Shown here in pieces: positions 40,732-51,113 of a stretch of DNA of 51,349 bases (position 1 is the stretch's first letter; every line of letters begins with the position of its first letter). The notes below the pieces were generated by a model. That model saw only the letters and a program-made list of their open reading frames with translations, made no database searches and was not told the DNA's origin. The stretch is from the NCBI GenBank assembly GCA_965644315.1, contig CBFFRQ010000007.1, positions 1 to 51,349 on the forward strand, in the 5' to 3' direction. Source of the DNA: Caecitellus pseudoparvulus. Lineage: Eukaryota; Bigyra: Bicosoecida. Made by a program: the position numbers and the translations under genes.

Positions 40732-42611
40732 TCAGCGTTGCTTCGCTGCTGCCAGCTCCGACTGCACGCCGCGCAGCAGTGCTGTTGTCGGCTCGCCGGG
40801 CAACGCGCCCAGCTTCACGGCGACACTGGCGAGGACACAGAGACTGGGCATGGCGGCGGCCACCTCCTCCACTGCACTGCGGCGATTGCCAACTAATAGC
40901 CGCACTGCTGCCTGCAACGCACTGAGCAGGGCGGTGGCCAGGGCTGCCGCCACATCCAGTGGGCCAGAGTCGTGTTGCTCCACCGGCCGCCCTGCGTCAC
41001 CGTCTTCCGCTGCCTTGCGCTGGAGGAATGCGCGACCACATGCGACGGCCACGGTGGCTTCGCTGCTCGCCCAGGCTGAGACGCCCTCCTCCGCGTCCCC
41101 ACGCACGATGCCTTGATGTGCGGCTGATGTGGAAGGCAGCGCGCCCAGCGCCACGTCAGCGGCGGCCGCGTGCGATTCCACACCGTGCAACAGCGCACCC
41201 GCACCAGCCCATGCACAAGCTGCAAGTGCAACGACATCTCCCGGCTCGGGCAACTGCTGTGCAACAGCTTTCACGCCCACCATAGGCAGCAGCAAGCCTG
41301 GGTGAGTGGGCTCAGCAGCGCTCGAGTGCACTGCCCACAGCGGCTGGGCGGACAGCTGCCCCACCCAGGCATCCTTGGCCTGCCACTGGGTCAAGGCGTG
41401 AGCCAGCATGGCCAAAAACGCGCCAGCCAGAGCAGCGTCTTGTGGGTCCAAGCCTTGCTCAAGGGGCGCGTCCGGAGTGGCGGCGCGTATGCGTGACGTA
41501 AGAGCGCCAGGCAGGCCACCTAGCGGGCTCATGACGGGCAGCACGCCACCCATGCGACTGGATCCGGATGAGGACCGGCGCCTGCGACCTGCCGAAGGCA
41601 CCACGGCGTAAGACTGTCGCAGGCGCTCGAACGCTGCGCCCACATCTGCGGCTGCCGACTGCTGCACGGAGCTCGTCGCAGCAGTCGACCCGCTCGGAAT
41701 TGGGGCAGGCACGCTTGGATTCAGCAGCGGGTGGGCGAAGAACTCCACGAAGGAGATGCGGTCCACTGGGTCTGGGCGCAGTAGCATGCGCAGCAGGTGG
41801 TGCAGTGACTCAGGCACGCCGGTCGCGATGCCGGGAGGCATGGTGGGAGTGGCGGAGCGAATGGTGTCGAGCAGAGCAGCAGGCGAGTCAGCTGTGAAGG
41901 GCGGAGCACCGGTCAGCATCTCCCACGCAATGCAGCCCACCGACCACAGATCGCACTTGGCGTCGTACTGCTGTCGGTCCAGCACCTCCGGAGCCATGTA
42001 CAGTGGGCTGCCGCACAGCGTCGCTGCCATGCCCTCGTCCGGCAGCGTGCGTGCGAAGCCAAAGTCCCCGATGCGCAGCACGCTGTCCTCTGCCAGCAGC
42101 AGGTTCTGCGGCTTCAAGTCGCGGTGGATGACGTTGTTGGAGTGCAGGTACGCCAGCCCCGCCGCAAGCTGGCTGAGGAAGGCGAGCGCTTGCGGCACCG
42201 GCAAACCGCCATCCTCCTGGGCCATGAGCATGGACAGGTCTCCCTGCTGGCAGTACTCCAGCACGATGAAGATGTGCTTCTCTGACTTCTGCGGTGAGGC
42301 GAGGCGAAGCGTGCAGGCGCCAGCGGCACAGTCCGGGCAGCACACGTGCAACGACGCACCATGACGTCCAGCAGTCGGACGATGTTCGGGTGCTCCAGCT
42401 TGCGCAGGAGGCCGATCTCCAGCTCCAGGTTTCGCACCACCTTGGCTGTCAAGGAGCGTGTCTTGATGGCCTTCAGCGCCACATGCTCCCCCGTCTCCTC
42501 GTGCACGGCATGGTACACGTGTGCGAAGCTGCCGGCACCCAGCAGAGACTTCACAAGGTACTTTCCGACTTTTCCCTGTCCATCGCCCCCCAGGCCACCA
42601 ACGCCTGCCAT
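40732..42611 (-). CDS. ATG1/ULK-type serine/threonine kinase
   Basis: Two exons are placed at 42360-42611 and 40732-42288 (intron 71 nt, GTGCGT), giving 602 aa from ATG 42611. The kinase domain is complete: glycine loop LLGAGSFAHVYHAV, VALKAIK lysine, HRDLKPQNLLL catalytic loop, IGDFGFART and the GSPLYMAPEVL activation-loop end, then KCDLWSVGCIAWEMLTG. EYCQQGDLSMLM is typical of ATG1/ULK kinases. The C-terminal 280 residues are Ala-rich and helical and may correspond to the substrate/partner-binding region. ULK/ATG1 kinases start autophagy and are inhibited by TORC1. The related STK36/Fused kinases, which act in cilia, are the main alternative, so no gene symbol is given. Tail-to-tail with SFT2, 22 bp apart. 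Confidence 0.88.
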
Positions 42612-43029
42612 GTGCGGAGCCAAGTGTGAAGTGGTAGTGGCAGAAACGCTGTCGCAACACTGGCCAGCACGCCGGCCTTCACGTAGCGTGAGGGCGCTGG
42701 GGTGGATGCGGGCACATCAATGCGTGCATAAATCAAAGAAGTGGTCGTGTGTTGTACGTGCAGGCTTTGGAACGCTTGAATTTTGCTGAATGCGGAGCCT
42801 ATGCCTGAGTTGCTGCTCAAGTCTGGCGTTGTCCAAACGTGCTTCACCGAAAGCCCAGCACGCGAGCCCAACCTGCACCTAATTTGTAAACACACTGCAA
42901 TACGATCGTCTACCGGCTGGTTCCTTGGCTTCGCGCAGTGCTTGGCACTGCAGTGTGGCGCCATTCGTCATCTTCTTCGCCAGCCCGTGTGCGGTGCCTG
43001 GTTCAACGCAGGCAGCTTCCTCGCACAGT
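42612..43029. promoter_or_regulatory. Intergenic region upstream of the kinase
   Basis: This 418-bp stretch separates the CFAP119 stop from the kinase ATG on the same strand. It should hold the kinase promoter and the CFAP119 3' end. Nothing specific was recognised. Confidence 0.35.
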
Positions 43030-43726
43030 TCACACCTTGGACTCTGACAGGGCACTCGTAGGAGCCGCGCTGTGCACCTGCACGCCCCGGCACAGCGGCT
43101 CCAGGGGCGTGGGGCCGACGACACCGGCTGGCTCATGTGTGCTCAGTTGCAGCGACGGGCGCTTGGACAGGGTGCACTTGTACAGGCGGAAGTGGCGGAA
43201 GTAGTGCTGGAGGAGGAACTCTGACACTAACGCCACCTCCTCTTCACTGAACAGGCACACAGAGGCTGGGCTGTGGTCCACTGCGTGCTGCAGCAGCAGC
43301 TCAGAGGCGTATGCGTAGCTCTCCGTGCACGTCGTGTTCCACGTGGCAGCATCCACATATGCACACTGATACATGATGCCCAGCACGACTGATGCTTGGG
43401 CTGGCTTGAGCTTGTGCTCCCGGCAAAACCTGCACGAGTTTGGGGGGCGCGAAACGTTGGCGAAACGCCGTCCGAAGCACGCAGCATCGACATGCCGTAC
43501 CCCAGCGTGTAGTACAGCAGTTCTCCAAGCACAGGCAGCGAAGCTTCATCATCCCATTCAATGCCTTTGATCAGCGTCCTGGAAATCACAGAGAGAGGAG
43601 GGCGTCGCGCAATGAGAGGCTGGGGGCGTAGAAACGCGCGACCACGCCGCACCGCTCGATTTCTTCCCGGTCCTTCAGCTCTGCCAACGCCTGCATGCAC
43701 TCTTCGCTGAACACCTTGTACTCCAT
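43030..43726 (-). CDS. CFAP119: CFAP119/C1a-32-like flagellar central-pair protein
   Basis: Three exons rejoin one frame: 43653-43726, 43501-43578 and 43030-43429, with introns of 74 and 71 nt (donors GTGCGG and GTACGG). The 183-aa product contains LGELLYYTLG/FCREHKLKP and ASVVLGIMYQCAYV. It also contains the strongly conserved block LFSEEEVALVSEFLLQHYF followed by RHFRLYKCTL. These match the CLAMP/C1a-32 family (formerly CCDC189), a subunit of the C1a projection of the axonemal central pair that helps set beat waveform. Without the two splices the gene is broken over three frames. It implies a motile flagellum. Confidence 0.85.
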
Positions 43727-44017
43727 GGATGTCGCCTGAGACAGGCATTGCATTCGAGGGTGCAGTGGCGCTTGTGAGTTTGCACGGCATTGAAAGCCTC
43801 ACCATGCCGAGTTTGCTGGCGCAATCCCAGGGAGACTGCACAGTCGGCGCGAGCCTGCTCGCAGGGGCAGAGGGCAACACGACAGGGGTGAGCTGGCGTA
43901 CACACGGGGTGCTCGGAACATTCGCCAGCAGCTGGGTGCAGCTTTGCCGACTCGTATGAAGTTTGACCCGCGCTCGAAAGTGTCATCATGCACCGGCACG
44001 AAGCACGGCCGCTGACC

Positions 44018-45499
44018 CTACCGCAAGAAGATGGCAAAGTGGGGGGGGTTTCCCTGTGTCAGTGCCGAGTGCACAGCGCTGTAGCTCATGTGCGCGGCGC
44101 AGCACACCTCGTCCAAGCAATGACCCCCTCCCAGCAGGTGCCGCACGCGCCACAGTGCAGGTGGCAGCCCCAACTCATTCCCGCCGGGCGCAGAGTCCAT
44201 GGGCGGCGCCACACTCCCTGCAACAGCCTTTGCATCATGCCCACCCTCACTTCCGTCCACTGCATCTGTGCTGGTCGGCGGGGTCGCCCCTCCCCCCACC
44301 ACAGCACCGGCCCCCGCCTCGCCACCGGCCGGCGCCGAAACCTCACTCTGCGCGCCTGCGACAGTGCCTGGGCCGGCAGAGCGAGTAGCTTGTGTGGCCA
44401 CTGGGGTGAGGGGTGTGGCATGCGCGTGCATGCGACGTAGCAGTCCATGCAGAACACCGAACACCACCAGGGCCCGGTCGTCGATGCCGCACTCTGCAGT
44501 GCGGCCACCCACCACCACATCTTGCACCCGTGTGCCAGTGCCAAAGCGCACCAGCACCCGGAAAATATCAGCTGCATCGGGCACCACGCTGCTCCCCTGT
44601 GCCGTGGCATACTGCACTGCTGCTGCAGCCAGTTCCGCCTTGGCGGGAGACAGCAAGTCACACGCCGCAGGCGTGATGGCATACACGTTGGAGTACTGGA
44701 ACAAGTCCACAAGGCCCACGAACCCGTAGTGCAGCATGTGCTCCACCACCCGGCGCACGAGGTGTGGCTCAACGTCTGCTGCCTCTGCGATGGCACCTGT
44801 GTGTGTGACGCCGTCAATCAGAGGCAGCACCCGCCGAAGACACATGTCCCAATCCTCTCCCGCCAACGCATCCAGGTCCTTGACTCGCACGGGGACATCA
44901 TGGTCGCCGACCACCACAGGGCCCTGCAGCACCGGGAACAGCTTCAAAGCCAGCGTGGTGCCTGCCAGCACCGGCACCACGCACTCCCCCCGGCTGGACA
45001 GGCCAGCGAACACCTCGTCCAGCAGCAGACCCATGGCTGCGTGGCCCTGCGCATCCCGCCGCAGGAAGCCCTGCTCACGCTCCATAGATGCCAGCACGGA
45101 AGCGAGCTTGCGCAGTACAGAGACGTACGGCCGCCACTGGGCATGTGGGTCCAAGATGAAGCCAACGTTGAACATCAGCGCGTTGCGCGCGTACGCCGCG
45201 TCTTCCAGGCGAACCGGGAAGCCAAGGATGCGCTGCTTCCCCACCACGACAGACACGACCTTCTCCACCAGGAACTTCTTCGTGATGATATACTCAGATA
45301 TTGAAGAAAACGCTGACGCGGAAAGCACACTGCACGGCAGGTCACGGCAGGGGAGCGGCCCCAAGCAGTGCGGACAGGGTTTCGCTGGCGTTTCGTGGGT
45401 TGCCCTCGCTCACTTTGCAGGGGTCTGGCACTCAAGCACTGGGCCATGGGTGTTGTCGAACTTCGCAAAGAATACACCTTGCAGCATGGCAGCGGCCAT
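44018..45499 (-). CDS. NPRL2: NPRL2, nitrogen permease regulator 2-like GATOR1 subunit
   Basis: Two exons are placed at 45414-45499 and 44018-45329 (intron 84 nt, GTGAGC...GTGCAG), giving 465 aa. The short first exon, MAAAMLQGVFFAKFDNTHGP, supplies the longin-domain start. YIITKKFLVEKVV, GFPVRLEDAAYARNALMFN and VGFILDPHAQWRPYV continue it. The C-terminal half has the winged-helix and tail motifs LPLIDGVTHTGAIAEAADVE, GFVGLVDLFQYSNVYA and, at the end, DEVCCAAHMSYSAVHSAL. A Ser/Ala/Pro/Gly-rich insertion of about 70 residues near the end is unusual. With NPRL3 and DEPDC5 it forms GATOR1, the GTPase-activating complex that switches off TORC1 at the lysosome when amino acids are scarce. Confidence 0.93.
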
Positions 45500-45953
45500 G
45501 GTGACAAAAAGCTGCGCGCATCAGCGCCGACTCTGTTGCCGTCTCACAGGGAAATCCCTGGCACAGGCGGGGCTGACGTGCAACAGTCCGGCCAATGGAG
45601 TCGGGGGAAAGCTGGCCTTCAAACCCAAGGAAGTTAAGCGTGAGTATCTTACCAAGTTCAGTGGGGTGTGCGTTTTATTGGTGGCGTGATGGTGGGGCAG
45701 CCATGGCAGCTCCAGTGTAGTGGCATGTGCAGGCAATTCTAGCCTCCCGTGCAATTCAAGGCAGGCGGTGAATGTGGCTTGCAGTGCTGATAAGCAAATA
45801 ATCTGACACGCAATGCTTATTGCGTCAGCATCTACTCCCATCCTCTACCTGGCTTGTCTGGATCTGGCGTGGCAGACATTGGCACAGATCGGCCAACCCT
45901 GCAAATAAGCCAGGATTGAACACGAAGTAGCGAGTACAGTGCCAGCAGAAGCC
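45500..45953. promoter_or_regulatory. Divergent intergenic region between NPRL2 and the LRR gene
   Basis: This 454-bp gap between two start codons must contain both promoters. It is more AT-rich around 45640-45820. No element was identified. Confidence 0.35.
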
Positions 45954-48020
45954 ATGGAGGACGATGCCACGGCTCCCACCCCTCCTTCGCCGGGACTTGA
46001 TGAAAGTGTCAGCGTTGCAATTGCGCCGATGCCGGGGGAAGTGTCGAGCAGCCTGACACGGGACCTGACCCCCCATTCGACAGCTCAAGCAACTACCAAG
46101 AGGAAACCAGCTTCATGGACATGGAAGCATGTTCAACGGGAAATTCGTTTGGCATGGATGTCAGGTGCACCCCGCGACGAGCTTCAGTTGCGGAATATGG
46201 ATTTGACTGGAGACAGCAACGCAGAGTGCATGCGGCTGCCATCCCCATTGCCTTCCGACGCAAGTGAGGGTGAGGGCACAAACACCCTCGTCCGTGTCCT
46301 TCTGGACAACGTACGAATCCCACGATGGGCTCCAGAGTGGTACAAGGCTGCTCCGCAATTGGAGGAGCTGACGCTGGCGCGGTGCGGCATCAGTGACCTG
46401 CCCCGCCTCCCGTCGACCCTTCGTGTACTGAGCCTGCCTCACAACAAGCTCAAGCATGTATACTTAGGAGCTGCTGCAGCAAGCATTGAATCTCTTGACA
46501 TCAGCTTCAACCAGATCTCGAGGCTTGCCGCTCTCAGAGACCTTGCCGTCGCGATGAGCTTGAAGCAGCTTGCGTTGCACCCGAACCCTGTCACTGTGTC
46601 AGGGCCCACTGGAGGAGGAGGAAGTCCGCGCCGGCAAAGTCGAGAAGTGGGCAATGCCGAGAGTACCTGTACCGCGTCGCCCGCGTGGAGGCGGGTCAAG
46701 GCCAACCTGAGAAACTGGCTGCCGACCCTTGAGTGCCTGGACGGTCACCCAGTTTGCTCCAGCAAAGCCGGCAGAGCTGAAGCAAGTCAAAGTGGGCCAC
46801 CACCACGCTACTCAAGACAGCCACTCACGGCTAGCAGTGGCAAAATCAACCCATCTGGCTTGCATCAGAGAACAGCAGGGCCAGTGTCCCCGGCCGCAGC
46901 CGCTGCTGCCCGAAACCCTGAACAGCGGACACCTTCCAGCCCTAGGAATGGGAGCGCTGGCCGTGTCCCGCGGGTAGCTATCTTGGCCTCAGCCCGCGTC
47001 GCGCGCGAACTCTCCATGCAGTCCAGCGCAAAAGCATCTCAGCTTGAAGCGCACTTAGAGGGCAGAAGGAAAGCTGCAGCGCGTCGGAGCACTGCCCGTG
47101 CGCTCGCGTTTGGGCGCAGCAGTCACCTGCCAGATGAAGTGCTCAGGCAGGCCAAGGTAGCCGCAAGGCTGGCGGAACCAAAGGCTGCTCCCCGAGCCCC
47201 AAGGTGGATTGGAAGTGGCTCTGCACATGAAGTTGGGGATGCGCGGGACGCTTGGCTTTACGGTCGAGACGTGGAAGTATCAACTGGAGACATCCTTCAC
47301 ATTGCCCCACCGGTGCCTCCATTGACCGAGGAGGAGTGCCTGGCGATCCAGGTTCGTGAAAAGGCCTTCAAGGGGTCGGTCACAACGCCTCACAAACTAC
47401 GACAGCTGGCCCAGCCGGCAAGCTCGCCACGCCAAGAGCCACACAGAGCACCGAAAGCCCCCACAAGACAGCGACGCAAAAAGCCTGACTTGGACAGCCA
47501 GGCAGTCTTGCGGCAGTGGATGGCGCACATGTCTCACATCCTGACAAGTGCAGGAGTCGTCGCAGGAATGGTGGCCGAGCTACTCGCCGCTACGGGCCTT
47601 GACGAGACTGAATTTGAAGACCTGCTGAAGTACGCGGCTCTGCAAGCTGTCAAACTCGGACTACTGGAGTCCAGTCAAGAGTCAGAAGGTAGTGTTCAGA
47701 CCAAGCCGGCACGTCTCCCGGGCATACCCGTGCATGCATTGCAAGGGGTGCTTCCTGCTGTTCGCCAGGTCCACGAACGAACCGCGGCTGACACGAGCCG
47801 CGCCTTGAGCACCCTGGCAGACCTCGTGCAGCAGACAAGCCCACAACGTATTGAGCGCTACCTCACCCAACTTGTGTCCCTTGTGCCACTGGAAAGCATG
47901 GCGGAGCCACACGAGGCGAGCGGAGTCGAATCAGAAGCCTCAGCCTCCCCGGGAGTCAACCAGGAGACGGAGAGTGCACAAGGCCGCTCAGCTTTCCGGC
48001 GCGTTTCTGGCTATGCATAG
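45954..48020 (+). CDS. Leucine-rich-repeat protein with a long basic tail
   Basis: Start ATG 45954 is preferred over the in-frame GTG at 45939; 688 aa, single exon. A short acidic leader is followed by about five SDS22-like leucine-rich repeats (LEELTLARCGISDLP, LRVLSLPHNKLKHV, IESLDISFNQISRLA, LKQLALHPNPVTV). These are capped by a motif like LRRcap (YR-less, ANLRNWLPTLECLDGHPV), interrupted by a Gly/Ser insert. The remaining 400 residues are basic, Ala/Arg/Pro-rich and mostly disordered, with a helical segment near the end (ILTSAGVVAGMVAELLAATG). LRRs of this kind are common in ciliary and nuclear scaffold proteins; a flagellar role would fit the neighbourhood but is a guess. It converges on the next gene, 93 bp away. 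Confidence 0.75.
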   Translation: MEDDATAPTPPSPGLDESVSVAIAPMPGEVSSSLTRDLTPHSTAQATTKRKPASWTWKHVQREIRLAWMSGAPRDELQLRNMDLTGDSNAECMRLPSPLPSDASEGEGTNTLVRVLLDNVRIPRWAPEWYKAAPQLEELTLARCGISDLPRLPSTLRVLSLPHNKLKHVYLGAAAASIESLDISFNQISRLAALRDLAVAMSLKQLALHPNPVTVSGPTGGGGSPRRQSREVGNAESTCTASPAWRRVKANLRNWLPTLECLDGHPVCSSKAGRAEASQSGPPPRYSRQPLTASSGKINPSGLHQRTAGPVSPAAAAAARNPEQRTPSSPRNGSAGRVPRVAILASARVARELSMQSSAKASQLEAHLEGRRKAAARRSTARALAFGRSSHLPDEVLRQAKVAARLAEPKAAPRAPRWIGSGSAHEVGDARDAWLYGRDVEVSTGDILHIAPPVPPLTEEECLAIQVREKAFKGSVTTPHKLRQLAQPASSPRQEPHRAPKAPTRQRRKKPDLDSQAVLRQWMAHMSHILTSAGVVAGMVAELLAATGLDETEFEDLLKYAALQAVKLGLLESSQESEGSVQTKPARLPGIPVHALQGVLPAVRQVHERTAADTSRALSTLADLVQQTSPQRIERYLTQLVSLVPLESMAEPHEASGVESEASASPGVNQETESAQGRSAFRRVSGYA

Positions 48021-48113
48021 CAATGCAATGATAGGTGAACGCTTCGAGCTCCTGCAAGCGTGCGCCAGCCACGGGCCCGAAACGGAATCGGACGGCTACG
48101 AACGCAGAGGTGC

Positions 48114-49784
48114 TCATGTTGCCCACCACCTTCCAAGCAAGTGACTGTACCTTCCGTTGGGTGGCTCCTTTGCCTGCTGACTCATCAACTCATACATGAG
48201 CTTTACGGTGTCGCGAACGTTTTCTGTCTCGTACTCGGCCTGCACAGCTTCCTCGATGTCCGTCTTCGTCATTGTCATGGAAGGCTGCAAAATCCGGACA
48301 CTTCGTCGCGATGCAGGCTTCTCGCGCTTGCTGCCTCCTTTTCGTCTTAGAGAACTCACACCTTGGCCGCTTCGATGCGAGGGCCCACCCCGCTTCCCAT
48401 GCGCCAAGCTTCTCGGCTGGAGCTGTGGTTCTGGGGAATGCTGCTTGGCAACCGTCCGCCGCGCTTGAGCATCGTTGGCTGCAGTGCCTGCCCTGGGTAT
48501 TTTGGCAGTAGCAGCCAAGGACCCTTGTGTAAGCAATGCAAGTTCTGCTCCCGCAGCGGTGCCCTCCAGAATAGCCGAATGCTGTGCTGAGCTCATGTCA
48601 TACTTAGGCGGCGCTGCGTCCCACTCAGTCCTGCCCCGCAGTCGCCCATCCACCCACACCTTCACTCTGCGCTTGATCTGTGCTGCTTCCTTCTTCCTCA
48701 GGTCGGGCTTCTTCTTTAACTCCGCAGCCCATCGCTTTGCCTCGCGCTTTGTTGCCTTGTCTTGTGCGGACTCCGCAAGCATGTCATCTGTCACCAGCTC
48801 AGCCAAGTCCTTCGCGACGCCCTGACTGTCGCGCCCGACCCGCCGCCCGTCTCGAATACCGCCTAACTCTCGCAAGAGCATTGCTTCTTCCGCATCCAGA
48901 GTGCCTTCTAAGTACTCCAGCATGACAGACTGCTTGATCAGCCCGTACCCGTGAAGGATGCGCATGATCCAGTCTGCAGCTTCAGCTCGCTCACGAGCAA
49001 CTTCCCAGCGCTTCCGGGCAACGTCTTCAGGTTTTGCATCGTACAGTGCCTTCTGACGGGAAATCTCGCTCTCCATTTCTCTCGTCAGCAGCGAAAGCAC
49101 GTGCTCGCCTCGCTGCCGCTTCTGTTTCAACCCCATCGCCTGCATCTTGCTCCACCGCAAGCCCTGCACAAAGGGACTACGAGAAGTCGGGGGATGATCC
49201 TTGTCCACATGGGGTTCATGGCCCCGGGACCCAGAATTCGAGCCCACTCCGGCTCGCCTTGTCGCTGACGCTCCCGCCGCAGCAAGCGCAGTACGCTCCG
49301 CTGCCACGTCAGCAGCTGGGCGTTTCCACACCGCTTTGCGATCGAAACAGTACTGCCCTTCCGTGCCAGATAGCTGCGCGGCTCGGCGTTTAGCTTTCAC
49401 CGCGGCGCGCTGAGCATGAAAGTACTCTGGGTGCTCGGCCTGCACCTCAGCAGGTGCAAACCCTCCCCTTAACACGGGGAAGGAAGGCAGCTCAAAGGTG
49501 CCTGCAGGCTCCTTCTCCAAAAGCAGTTTTCGCAACGCAGAAATTAGTGTGCGTAGCACGCTTGTGTAGTTTGTCTGCTCTGGAGCTGTTTGCTTTGCTA
49601 GCTCTTGAAAGCGCTGTGCGTGTTGGTCAGCCGGAGGAGGCGCGCTTGGAACCTTGCCAACAGGGACAAACGGAGTCAAAGGGCCAGTCCCTTTCTTCCC
49701 TCCTAGTGCACCCTTCTGCCTCCCCCAGAAGAAACCTCCTGCAGTGTCCTGGGTCACCATGTCTTGATTGTACAGACCCGCCAT
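48114..49784 (-). CDS. Unrecognised charged coiled-coil protein
   Basis: Single exon, ATG 49784, 556 aa. I do not recognise the family. An N-terminal Gly-rich stretch (GGFFWGRQKGALGGKKGTG) is followed by a helical segment (SVLRTLISALRKLLLEKEP) and a conserved-looking ELPSFPVLRGGFAP. From residue about 200 the protein is rich in Arg, Lys and Glu with heptad-like helices (LTREMESEISRQKALYDAKP, ARKRWEVARERAEAADWIM). A basic disordered region and a short acidic helical C-terminus (DIEEAVQAEYETENVRDTVK) follow. There is no signal peptide or membrane segment. It may be a structural or RNA-associated protein; no function is claimed. Confidence 0.65.
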   Translation of the reverse strand: MAGLYNQDMVTQDTAGGFFWGRQKGALGGKKGTGPLTPFVPVGKVPSAPPPADQHAQRFQELAKQTAPEQTNYTSVLRTLISALRKLLLEKEPAGTFELPSFPVLRGGFAPAEVQAEHPEYFHAQRAAVKAKRRAAQLSGTEGQYCFDRKAVWKRPAADVAAERTALAAAGASATRRAGVGSNSGSRGHEPHVDKDHPPTSRSPFVQGLRWSKMQAMGLKQKRQRGEHVLSLLTREMESEISRQKALYDAKPEDVARKRWEVARERAEAADWIMRILHGYGLIKQSVMLEYLEGTLDAEEAMLLRELGGIRDGRRVGRDSQGVAKDLAELVTDDMLAESAQDKATKREAKRWAAELKKKPDLRKKEAAQIKRRVKVWVDGRLRGRTEWDAAPPKYDMSSAQHSAILEGTAAGAELALLTQGSLAATAKIPRAGTAANDAQARRTVAKQHSPEPQLQPRSLAHGKRGGPSHRSGQGVSSLRRKGGSKREKPASRRSVRILQPSMTMTKTDIEEAVQAEYETENVRDTVKLMYELMSQQAKEPPNGRYSHLLGRWWAT

Positions 49785-50047
49785 GGCGTTTCACACGAAA
49801 CGTTCGAGTCACCAAACAGTACAATCACACAGGCAAGTGGCGCAAGTGACCATGCTGGTGCATTCACACTCTCTTCGACTAGGCGGGATCGGCCATTGAG
49901 GGTTTGATTTCCCCCGTCGAGTGCTGCTGTGGAATCACGGCTCATGACCCACCTCAAGGGGACAAGCAAGCGGTGGAAGAAAACGATGCAAGCCTAGGTG
50001 GCCATACAATGCAAGAAAGAGTACGACATCAGGGACACCATCCGGCC

Positions 50048-50765
50048 TCACATCTCTCCACACTCATCGACTCGAACCTCCAACTTGGGCTGGTGGGACT
50101 TTGGGTCCACGGACACCTCCTCGATCTTGCGCACCAGAAGCATGCCATCCTCATCCAGAACTCGACCGAAAACAACATGCTTGCCATCCAACCACGGTGT
50201 TGCTGCCGCTGTGATGAAGAACTGGCACCCATTTGTGCCGGGACCGCTGTTTGCCATGGACAGGAGTCCCGCGCTGTCATGTGCAATGTCAAAGTTCTCG
50301 TCCTCGAAACTGGGCCCATAGATACTCGTGCGGCCACGCCCGTTGCCCTTCACAAAGTCTCCGCCTTGGAGCATGAATTCCTTGATCACCTGCGCAAGGT
50401 TCCACAGTTCAGTCGGGGGGCTGAAGCGGCCAACTGCAGTGCGAGCCAGCACCGCCTCGCTTACTCGGTGGAACGTGCAGCCCTTGTACCCAACTGGAAG
50501 TCCCCCACTCCTGAATTCCCCCGTGCAAAACTGCCTGAAGTTTTCAACCGTCTGAGGGCATCGGAAAGGCTGGCGATGGGCTGTGGCCGGACGCGGAAAT
50601 TGCTGCTCTCCTCACCTTCGGCACTACATCCTTGAAAAGCTCCATGAACAGGCGGCCCTGGGGCACACCACCAATAGAGATATCAAAGAATACCACAACA
50701 GACCCCCTCTTTAGTGCCTCTTGCACAGTCCCTGCCGCCCCAGCCACCTTGCTATCACTTGCCAT
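50048..50765 (-). CDS. PPIH: Cyclophilin H, spliceosomal peptidyl-prolyl isomerase
   Basis: Three exons are placed at 50616-50765, 50465-50551 and 50048-50389; introns are 64 nt (GTGAGG) and 75 nt (GTAAGC). The 192-aa product has the full cyclophilin fold: [77 protein letters not shown] and [12 protein letters not shown]. The active-site Arg (FHR), the Phe and Met of FMLQGGDF, and the Trp of TPWLDGKHV (cyclosporin-binding position) are present. The N-terminal extension, the [12 protein letters not shown] loop and the C-terminal CGEM ending are those of PPIH/USA-CyP, which binds the U4/U6 Prp3-Prp4 complex. It may catalyse proline isomerisation during spliceosome assembly. Confidence 0.93.
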
Positions 50766-51113
50766 GGCGCTGGTGCTGGTGCTGCTGCAGAATCACTCTG
50801 TTGCCGTGCGAGGGCCAAGTGTGGCATGCAGGGAGAGACTGTGAAGCCCGCAAGTATGCACAAGTGTGATTGGGGCATCTGCTTTATTTTGCCGTGTCCT
50901 GTGTGAGGGTGGTGCTCCCCGCATGACAGGGCTGGAGTTGCTCGGTTGAGTCTGTTGGTGAATGGTCATGTGCTGGCAGCATCCGGATGTACGGCGCAAT
51001 GCCCGAAAGGACTGTGCATTGCCAAATCAAGCTTCCACCGTCAAGAGGCAGTACCTTGTCCTCTCAAGAACTCCCTAACTTCACTTCCCATGTGAGCAAG
51101 CGCGTCGCTCCTC
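50766..51113. other. Intergenic region upstream of PPIH
   Basis: This 348-bp stretch lies between the stop of the right-edge gene and the PPIH ATG, both on the minus strand. It should carry the PPIH promoter. No RNA gene or repeat was seen. Confidence 0.35.
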
